A stretch of 12,195 bases of DNA from Candidatus Odinarchaeota archaeon (GTDB taxonomy: Archaea; Asgardarchaeota; JAGGXT01): positions 1 to 12,195 of the forward strand of contig JAGGXT010000285.1 of NCBI GenBank assembly GCA_021162905.1, read 5' to 3'. The position numbers were made by a program, and so were the translations under genes. A model generated the notes under the pieces. The model searched no databases, was not told the DNA's origin, and worked only from the letters and a program-made list of their open reading frames with translations. Positions 7,747-12,195 of the stretch are shown here, piece after piece. The first letter of the stretch is position 1. Each line of letters opens with the position of its first letter.

Positions 7747-8934
7747 TTAGTTCCTCAAGAAATATTTTGCTAAGGAAATATATCCCCCAATTGCCTTATA
7801 AATATCTTCTAATGATACATGTTCGTTTGGTTGATGAGCTAGATGTTCATCGCCTGGACCAAATCCTATTGTAGGAATCCCTCTTTCTCCAGCGGTGTAT
7901 GACCCATCTGTGCCAAAACACCAAGTAATTAGTTGAGGTTCTAACCCTATCTCTGATAAGGCACTAATTGCGAGTTTTACAAATGGAGATTCTTTATCCA
8001 CTATCCATTTTGGGAAAAAACGCTCTGCCTTTAATGAATAACCCGTGTAGCATTTTAGTTCACTTTCTATAATCTTATACTCCACATCACTAGAGTTTAG
8101 CTCATCTGATAAAGATTCGATCATTTCTTTAAGCTCTGTCAGTATTTCATTCTTTGTTGACAATGAAGCTATTCGCCTATCAAGGTATATTTTACATTTG
8201 TCGGGAATTATAGGTCCCTCTGGTGGTTCAGAAACTATTTTTGTTAATGCAAGTGTACCTTTACCTAAAATCGGATGCTCTGGCATGTTTTTATTTATAT
8301 CCTTTAATCTTTGCAAGAAGGGAAGGGCTTTGAGTATGGCATTATCCCCAAGCTCGGGCATGCTTGCATGACTAGTTTTCCCATAAACTATAACTTCTAT
8401 CTCTGCCCGACCTCTGTGTCCTATAGCTAAGTTGAGATTTGTTGCTTCTCCTAATATAACAATATCTGGAAGAATGTTATGATTTTCGACAATGTTTTTC
8501 ATTGCTATGCCTTCTTGCAGCTCTTCAAGTACAACAGCAGCTACAATTAATTTGCCTCTTATTACTCCTAAGTCTCTTGCTTTAGCAGCTGCATATATCA
8601 TGCTTGCAACAGCACTTTTCATATCCACAGATGCACGACCATAAAGAATGCCATTAGTAATAACAGCCTCATAAGGAGGATATATCCAATTTTTTAGATC
8701 ACCCTCGGGAACGTGATCAAGATGCCCATTAAAGCAAAGAGATTTGCCTTTATTTTCTTTAATTATACCAACAACACTACCAAGTTCATCGATGAATATC
8801 TCATCGTATTGTAGTTCTTTCATTTTCTCAAAGACAAGTTTCGCTACTTTATCCTCTTTTCCAGACAAACTTGGTGTTTTAATCAACGATCTAAGAAATT
8901 TCAAAAAATCATGAGAAAGATTGTTGTTTATCAT
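7747..8934 (-). CDS. M20-family metallohydrolase, YgeY-like
   Basis: Zinc-dependent amide-bond hydrolase of the peptidase M20 / ArgE-DapE-ACY1 family. Numbering from the ATG at 8934 (395 residues): His71 and catalytic Asp73 in GHLDHVP, bridging Asp104 in SVDMKSA, general-base Glu137-Glu138, metal Glu163 in LGEATN, the dimer-domain His189 in TSHASMP and the final metal His367 in LAHQPNE. The stretches SEPPEGPIIPDKC, WIVDKESPFV and CFGTDGSYTAGERGIPTIGFG place it with the YgeY group, called selenium-metabolism-linked hydrolases after bacterial gene neighbourhoods; the natural substrate is unknown. The gene follows the amidohydrolase by only a few bases and precedes the 140-residue gene by 2 nt. 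GGTGG lies 5 nt before the ATG at 8934; an ATG at 8946 (four residues longer) has no clear ribosome site but cannot be excluded. Confidence 0.9.
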   Translation of the reverse strand: MINNNLSHDFLKFLRSLIKTPSLSGKEDKVAKLVFEKMKELQYDEIFIDELGSVVGIIKENKGKSLCFNGHLDHVPEGDLKNWIYPPYEAVITNGILYGRASVDMKSAVASMIYAAAKARDLGVIRGKLIVAAVVLEELQEGIAMKNIVENHNILPDIVILGEATNLNLAIGHRGRAEIEVIVYGKTSHASMPELGDNAILKALPFLQRLKDINKNMPEHPILGKGTLALTKIVSEPPEGPIIPDKCKIYLDRRIASLSTKNEILTELKEMIESLSDELNSSDVEYKIIESELKCYTGYSLKAERFFPKWIVDKESPFVKLAISALSEIGLEPQLITWCFGTDGSYTAGERGIPTIGFGPGDEHLAHQPNEHVSLEDIYKAIGGYISLAKYFLRN

Positions 8935-8952
8935 ACTTACCACCATTATTAG

Positions 8953-10347
8953 TTACTCATAGGGCCACTTGGTTTCAATTATTTTTCCTGAACGGTCTAG
9001 TATCCGTTCTAATGACTTTTGTGCATTTTTCAGGATCTCTTCCTCGTTCATATGAAGTATTCTTTTATTTTCCATGAGAATCTCGCCATTAATTATAGTT
9101 GTTATAACATTTTCACTACTGGCGCTATAAACTATTGCGGCGGGATGATATGTTATCGGAATAACGTTAGGATTCTTCAATGTTAAAATTATTAGATCTG
9201 CCTTCTTTCCCACTTCAATGGAACCTATAAGGTCTTCCATTAGAACAGCACGTGCACCCATAATAGTTGCCATTTCTAATGTTTTCTCGGCAGAAAGTGC
9301 CAGTGGATCCAAGTTTGCGACCTTATGGAGTAGAGGCGTTACACGAATAACGTCAAACATATCATGATTGTTATTGCTTGTTGGACCATCTGTCGCTAGA
9401 CCAACAGTAATTCCATTTGCTAACATCTTAGGAATAGGAGCTACACCAGAAGCCAAATACATGTTGCTGATTGGATTATGAGACACTTTTGTATCCGTTT
9501 TTGCTAATAGGTTTATTCCATCGTCATCCGCCCATACTGTGTGAACTGCAAGAGTCTTAGGCCCTAAAAGACCTAACTTATAAGCATAGCCTATTTCAGA
9601 AAGCCCTCTCGTCCTTTTGCTGTATTCGTACTCAGCTCTCGTTTCGTCCATATGAATAGTAATGCCAGTATTATATTCTTCTGCCAATCTCTTAGTCTCC
9701 TTGATCAATTCATCACTCAGCCAATTTATTGTTCCAGGAGCCAACCATATTTTTAGCATATCGTTTGTGGATGATTCATTATATATCTTCAATATTCTTT
9801 CTAAATCATGTATAATTTCGGAAGTCTCCCTTAAGGCTATTTTTGGAGCCCCAATTTCTTCACCAGTATCCTGGTATCCATAGCCTAAAATTGCCCTAAT
9901 TTTTGATTCTAATAAAGCTCTTATAACTTTATCAACCGCTCTCGGATGCGCATTTAAAGCATGTTCATAACCTAAAATTGTTGTAGTTCCAGTTTTAATA
10001 GCCTCTAGGCAACCTAATTTTACAGCATTATAGTAGTCCTCATCTCTTAATCCCTCTACAAGAGGAGCCCATGCAGCTTTGAACCAACTGAGCAAATCTA
10101 CATCTGTTCCCAGATTCTTACCTAAAGATTGAAATAAATGTGTATGCGTGTTTACTAAACCAGGCATTAATATATTCCCATTAGCATCGATAACCTTGTC
10201 AGAATTGTTATACTCCTTCTTTAGAGCCTCTGTTTTCCCAACAGCTACTATCTTATCATCTTCAATAGCGACCGCACCAGACTTTATTATTCGTCGTTTT
10301 TTATCCATAGTCACAACTGTAGCATTCTTAATGAAAACCGATGCCAC
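8953..10347 (-). CDS. TrzA/MtaD-type amidohydrolase (deaminase), SsnA-like context
   Basis: Metal-dependent hydrolase with the amidohydrolase TIM barrel, probably deaminating a purine-like or other N-heterocyclic substrate. From the GTG at 10347 (464 residues), the single-metal site is His68/His70 (NTHTH), His232 (IHMDETRAE) and Asp320 (ATDGPTSNN), with catalytic Glu235 and His269 (VHTVWAD). The 3- and 51-residue spacings equal those in Thermotoga 5'-methylthioadenosine/S-adenosylhomocysteine deaminase. SNMYLASGVAPIPKML (294-309) is also typical of that group. The partner gene is YgeY-like, and in E. coli ygeY sits with ssnA, a member of the same superfamily, so an SsnA-like role is the main alternative to MTA/SAH deaminase. 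The start rests on a perfect AGGAGGT 6 nt upstream; a TTG at 10398 adds 17 unconserved-looking residues. It is first in a three-gene operon. Confidence 0.9.
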   Translation of the reverse strand: MASVFIKNATVVTMDKKRRIIKSGAVAIEDDKIVAVGKTEALKKEYNNSDKVIDANGNILMPGLVNTHTHLFQSLGKNLGTDVDLLSWFKAAWAPLVEGLRDEDYYNAVKLGCLEAIKTGTTTILGYEHALNAHPRAVDKVIRALLESKIRAILGYGYQDTGEEIGAPKIALRETSEIIHDLERILKIYNESSTNDMLKIWLAPGTINWLSDELIKETKRLAEEYNTGITIHMDETRAEYEYSKRTRGLSEIGYAYKLGLLGPKTLAVHTVWADDDGINLLAKTDTKVSHNPISNMYLASGVAPIPKMLANGITVGLATDGPTSNNNHDMFDVIRVTPLLHKVANLDPLALSAEKTLEMATIMGARAVLMEDLIGSIEVGKKADLIILTLKNPNVIPITYHPAAIVYSASSENVITTIINGEILMENKRILHMNEEEILKNAQKSLERILDRSGKIIETKWPYE

Positions 10348-10353
10348 CTTCTT

Positions 10354-10360
10354 ACCTCCT
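10354..10360 (-). promoter_or_regulatory. Ribosome binding site deciding the amidohydrolase start
   Basis: AGGAGGT on minus, 6 nt before the GTG at 10347. This is the strongest such site on the minus strand of the window and rules against the upstream TTG at 10398. Confidence 0.88.
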
Positions 10361-10383
10361 AAGAATTTGCTTCTAAGAACGAT

Positions 10384-10412
10384 GGTATTTCTAGACAAGT
10401 TGGTAATACCAA
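10384..10412. promoter_or_regulatory. Palindromic operator candidate at the amidohydrolase operon promoter
   Basis: TTGGTAATACCAA (10400-10412) is a perfect palindrome with 6-bp arms around one base. A further half-site, GGTATT at 10384-10389, forms an inverted repeat with AATACC at 10405-10410, and TCTAGA lies between them. The palindrome sits 5 bp downstream of the minus-strand TATA box (10417-10424) and just before the predicted start near 10395, where archaeal repressors commonly block polymerase. The regulator is unknown. Confidence 0.5.
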
Positions 10413-10416
10413 ACAG

Positions 10417-10424
10417 CTATAAAA
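10417..10424 (-). promoter_or_regulatory. TATA box of the amidohydrolase operon
   Basis: TTTTATAG on the minus strand predicts transcription from about 10395 and a leader of about 48 nt containing the AGGAGGT site. The upstream TTG at 10398 would fall at or before this start, which supports the GTG at 10347. Confidence 0.5.
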
Positions 10425-10456
10425 TGTTAAAGCAGAGATTTTAACTTTTTTGTAGT

Positions 10457-10466
10457 TTTTTAAATA
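10457..10466 (+). promoter_or_regulatory. TATA box of the small membrane protein gene
   Basis: TTTTTAAATA on plus predicts a start near 10485-10488, so the mRNA would begin almost at the GGTGAT ribosome site. It shares the divergent 150-base intergenic region with the amidohydrolase operon. Confidence 0.45.
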
Positions 10467-10497
10467 AGCATGATTTTTATCAATATGGGTGATTATT

Positions 10498-10740
10498 TTG
10501 ATTGTCGAAATTCTCGAAGAGATCTCTTATAATTTAGCACTATTGTGGAATATTATAATTTTAATTGGAAATTTTGCATCCATTTTTAGCATCGCACTAG
10601 GATTTATATTCTGGGCAACAGGATATGACTCAAGAAGCGGGAAAAAGATGATTGTTGGCGGAATAATTCTATTTCTGGCGATAACATATTTATCAAACAA
10701 TCCACCGATAATTGTGCAAATGATCAATGAAAATCCTTAA
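10498..10740 (+). CDS. Small two-helix membrane protein, possibly VirB2/TrbC/CedA1-like pilin
   Basis: An 80-residue protein with no signal peptidase site that I can identify. From the TTG at 10498, a long hydrophobic helix runs from about 13 to 41 (ending GFIFWATGYD), then a short polar loop SRSGKK (45-50), then a second helix at about 51-66, and a Pro/Asn-rich tail. The plan of helix, Gly-rich turn with Gly-Lys-Lys, helix resembles the VirB2/TrbC conjugation pilins and their archaeal counterparts such as CedA1 in DNA-import pili. That is a shape resemblance only; no ATPase or secretion gene is present in the window. GGTGAT (10488-10493) is 4-5 nt before the TTG, the same arrangement as at tatD; a GTG at 10489 overlaps that site. 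The protein is otherwise an unassigned small membrane protein. Confidence 0.65.
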   Translation: MIVEILEEISYNLALLWNIIILIGNFASIFSIALGFIFWATGYDSRSGKKMIVGGIILFLAITYLSNNPPIIVQMINENP

Positions 10741-10777
10741 TTTTACAGATCCAAAAGCAATAAAATTCAACACCCAC

Positions 10778-10789
10778 TATTTATATTTA
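10778..10789 (+). promoter_or_regulatory. Candidate tatD promoter
   Basis: CTATTTATATTT contains a good archaeal TATA box. The predicted start near 10810 gives a leader of about 50 nt with GGTGAT close to the TTG start. The small membrane protein gene ends 37 nt earlier, so read-through is also possible. Confidence 0.45.
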
Positions 10790-10800
10790 TTTGCAGATAT

Positions 10801-10814
10801 CTTTAAGATTAAAG
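10801..10814. repeat. Short inverted repeat at the predicted tatD transcription start
   Basis: CTTTAAGATTAAAG has perfect 6-bp arms around GA and covers the predicted start of tatD mRNA. It could be an operator, but in such AT-rich DNA a chance origin is quite likely. Confidence 0.25.
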
Positions 10815-10848
10815 TATTGATTTGATAATCATAGCTAAAGTTATTCAC

Positions 10849-10854
10849 GGTGAT
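10849..10854 (+). promoter_or_regulatory. Ribosome binding site deciding the tatD start
   Basis: GGTGAT matches the 16S rRNA 3' end and is 4 nt before the TTG at 10859. The GTG at 10850 lies inside the site and is therefore an unlikely start. Confidence 0.7.
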
Positions 10855-10858
10855 TATA

Positions 10859-11638
10859 TTGAGTTACATTAAAGTTATAGATGCTCATTGCCATTTAGAT
10901 GACGATGCCTATAGTACAGATGTTCGTACTGTTATCGAAAAAGCAAAAATGAAGGGAATAATAGCCATAATAAATTGTAGTTTAGGGCCAAATTACATAC
11001 CGAGAGGTATAGCTTTAAAGGAAGCGTACCCTAATTTTATTTTCTTGACATTTGGGCTTATGCCCTATGAACTTGATGAGAATTTATTTACGGAGACCAT
11101 AAGGCTGATTAAGAAATATAAGGAGCACATAGTGGGAATTGGAGAAGTAGGGTTAGATTACTATTGGATTAGAGATCATGAAAAGCGAAAAATAATGATA
11201 GAACGATTTAGAGAATTTATACACCTCGCTCAAGCTATGAAATTACCATTAGTCATACACTCCAGAAGTGCTGGAAAATATGCGATTTCTGTACTAATAG
11301 AAGAGAATGCTAAGAATGTGCTCATGCACTCTTTTGATGGTGCTAACTCTTGGGTTATGAGAGGTGTAGAAGCGGGATTTTATTTCTCCGTCCCTACTAG
11401 TGTTGTGTATAGCGCACAAAAACAAAGAATGCTTTCTGTCCTTCCTCTTGAAAATATGCTTCTCGAAAGCGACTCACCAGTTTTATCTCCAATTAAGGGT
11501 GAAAGAAATGAACCATCAAATATCATTGAATATTCATTGCCAAAAATTGCTGAACTAAAGAAAGTTGATGTTAGTGTCATAGCTGAGGAAACTACAAAAA
11601 ATGCAATAAAATTGTTTAATCTACCGATTTCATATTAA
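10859..11638 (+). CDS. tatD: TatD-family metal-dependent DNase
   Basis: Predicted cytosolic two-metal nuclease of the TatD/YcfH family, linked in other organisms to DNA repair and DNA degradation; the archaeal role is not settled. It has 259 residues from the TTG at 10859, the normal family length. All metal ligands are visible: His10 and His12 in DAHCHLD, Glu96 in GIGEVGLDYY, His134 in VIHSRS, His157 in LMHSFDG and Asp205 in LLESDSP. GERNEPSNI (214-222) matches the usual substrate-loop region. One family position differs: the block normally written GxHP is GLMP here (66-69), so Met68 replaces a conserved His that is not a metal ligand. The stop codon directly abuts the stop of the convergent gene to the right, leaving no intergenic base. 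Confidence 0.93.
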   Translation: MSYIKVIDAHCHLDDDAYSTDVRTVIEKAKMKGIIAIINCSLGPNYIPRGIALKEAYPNFIFLTFGLMPYELDENLFTETIRLIKKYKEHIVGIGEVGLDYYWIRDHEKRKIMIERFREFIHLAQAMKLPLVIHSRSAGKYAISVLIEENAKNVLMHSFDGANSWVMRGVEAGFYFSVPTSVVYSAQKQRMLSVLPLENMLLESDSPVLSPIKGERNEPSNIIEYSLPKIAELKKVDVSVIAEETTKNAIKLFNLPISY

Positions 11639-12169
11639 TCACTGCTCTAATTTTCTAATGACATCATCTGTTAATTCACCGATTCCCAGAGCTGCTTTTA
11701 GAACAATAAACTTTTCCCTAATAGTTAATTCTTCAAATTCAGCAACGCGTTCTGGTTCTTTAAGTTCTGGATGTTTTACAAATAGAAATCTCAGGATGAC
11801 CTTTCTTGGTGAATTCTTTCTCCACCACTCTTTTAGAGACTCTATATAATCCTCTGCAATATAAGTTACTTTTTGTTTCTTTACACGTACTAATAGATGA
11901 CTATTCTCCAATCTTACTACATAAGGAACTCCTGGAGCTTGGTTAATAAACCAAATTATACTACGATATATAGGTAATGCATCAAAAAGCCTTGCGAGAC
12001 CTCTAGAGAAAGAGCGAATTATTTCTACAAAGAAGACTACGATACCTAGTATTAGGTATATTATGAAAAACGGGCTATATATACTCACAGTAATGATTAT
12101 TACTGAACAAGAAAGCACCTTTAAACCAATATTATGAGAGCCTCTGAGAATTGCAATTGTTTTTCTCAA
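11639..12169 (-). CDS. Unrecognised membrane-anchored protein, 5' end possibly outside the window
   Basis: I do not recognise this family. From the TTG at 12169 (176 residues), the N-terminal part carries a hydrophobic hairpin (about 16-32 and 34-52). A basic, amphipathic stretch follows (52-80), then a soluble domain with strand-like VPYVVRLENSHLLVRV (81-96), a helix YIESLKEWW (108-116), a strand KVILRFLFVKHPE (123-135) and a C-terminal helical part (about 148-175). The soluble domain is probably cytosolic, since it is flanked by many basic residues. No ribosome site precedes the TTG, and the frame stays open from there to the right edge of the window, so the true start may lie beyond base 12195. 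A GTG inside the second half of the hairpin is unlikely, as it would destroy it. It is convergent with tatD. Confidence 0.6.
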   Translation of the reverse strand: MRKTIAILRGSHNIGLKVLSCSVIIITVSIYSPFFIIYLILGIVVFFVEIIRSFSRGLARLFDALPIYRSIIWFINQAPGVPYVVRLENSHLLVRVKKQKVTYIAEDYIESLKEWWRKNSPRKVILRFLFVKHPELKEPERVAEFEELTIREKFIVLKAALGIGELTDDVIRKLEQ

Positions 12170-12195
12170 AATATATACAACCCAATAATGAATAC

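Noticed and set aside
10345..10398. N-terminal extension of the amidohydrolase from the TTG at 10398
   Set aside because: A perfect AGGAGGT precedes the GTG at 10347, the TTG lies at or before the predicted transcription start, and the added residues do not fit the family's usual N-terminal strand.
9662..10444. Plus-strand open frames opposite the amidohydrolase gene (9662-9883, 10148-10444)
   Set aside because: The first is internal to the conserved TIM-barrel coding region; the second covers the N-terminal coding region and the operon promoter. Neither resembles a protein.
10527..11849. Minus- and plus-strand frames opposite the small membrane protein, tatD and the last gene (10527-10727, 11380-11580, 11658-11849)
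   Set aside because: They are antisense shadows of genes with better start signals and recognisable protein character.
1..12195. tRNA, CRISPR repeats, transposase or attachment-site repeats anywhere in the window
   Set aside because: By eye I found no cloverleaf with a TTCGANTC-type arm, no regularly spaced repeats, no transposase motif and no long direct repeats. A short or degenerate one could have been missed.

Overview
This AT-rich window most likely comes from an archaeon, probably a thermophilic or uncultured Thermoproteota/TACK lineage. That placement is inferred from overall character, not from a marker gene. The archaeal signs are Shine-Dalgarno sites of the GGTGAT/GGAGGT type placed 4-7 nt before ATG, GTG or TTG starts, TATA-like boxes preceded by A-rich BRE-like bases, T-tracts instead of hairpin terminators, and the gene content. 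I see no rRNA, tRNA, CRISPR array, insertion sequence or phage gene. No gene-free stretch exceeds about 150 bases.

Layout. Positions 100-1957 (+) hold a uridine phosphorylase followed 19 nt later by a TPR protein, probably one transcript. Converging on them from the right is a minus-strand block: a K+-independent-type membrane pyrophosphatase (2004-4094), a class I/II aminotransferase (4199-5377) and a ClC chloride channel/transporter with two CBS domains (5465-7240). Each has its own candidate promoter. Next, still on minus and read from 10347 down to 7322, is a very tight three-gene operon: a TrzA/MtaD/SsnA-type amidohydrolase, a YgeY-type M20 hydrolase and a 140-residue protein I do not recognise. 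A 13-bp perfect palindrome lies between that operon's TATA box and its predicted transcription start. Diverging from it on plus are a small two-helix membrane protein (10498-10740) and a TatD-family nuclease (10859-11638). The last gene, minus strand from the right edge to 11639, is an unrecognised membrane-anchored protein whose 5' end may lie outside the window.

How the genes may work together. Uridine phosphorylase, the deaminase-type amidohydrolase and the YgeY-like hydrolase all point to nucleoside or nitrogen-heterocycle breakdown. In Escherichia coli ygeY and ssnA sit in one purine/selenium-linked cluster, and the pair here resembles a reduced form without the molybdenum hydroxylase. 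The pyrophosphatase and the ClC protein could be linked electrically (a proton pump plus an anion shunt), but they are not one operon, so this is a suggestion only.

Several starts are corrected from ribosome-binding sites: 4094 for the pyrophosphatase, 10347 for the amidohydrolase, 10498 for the small membrane protein, 10859 for tatD and, less surely, 8934 for the M20 hydrolase. The most novel-looking items are the operon with its unknown third gene and palindrome, and the small two-helix protein that looks somewhat like a VirB2/TrbC/CedA1-type pilin. Neither is proven to be a new system.
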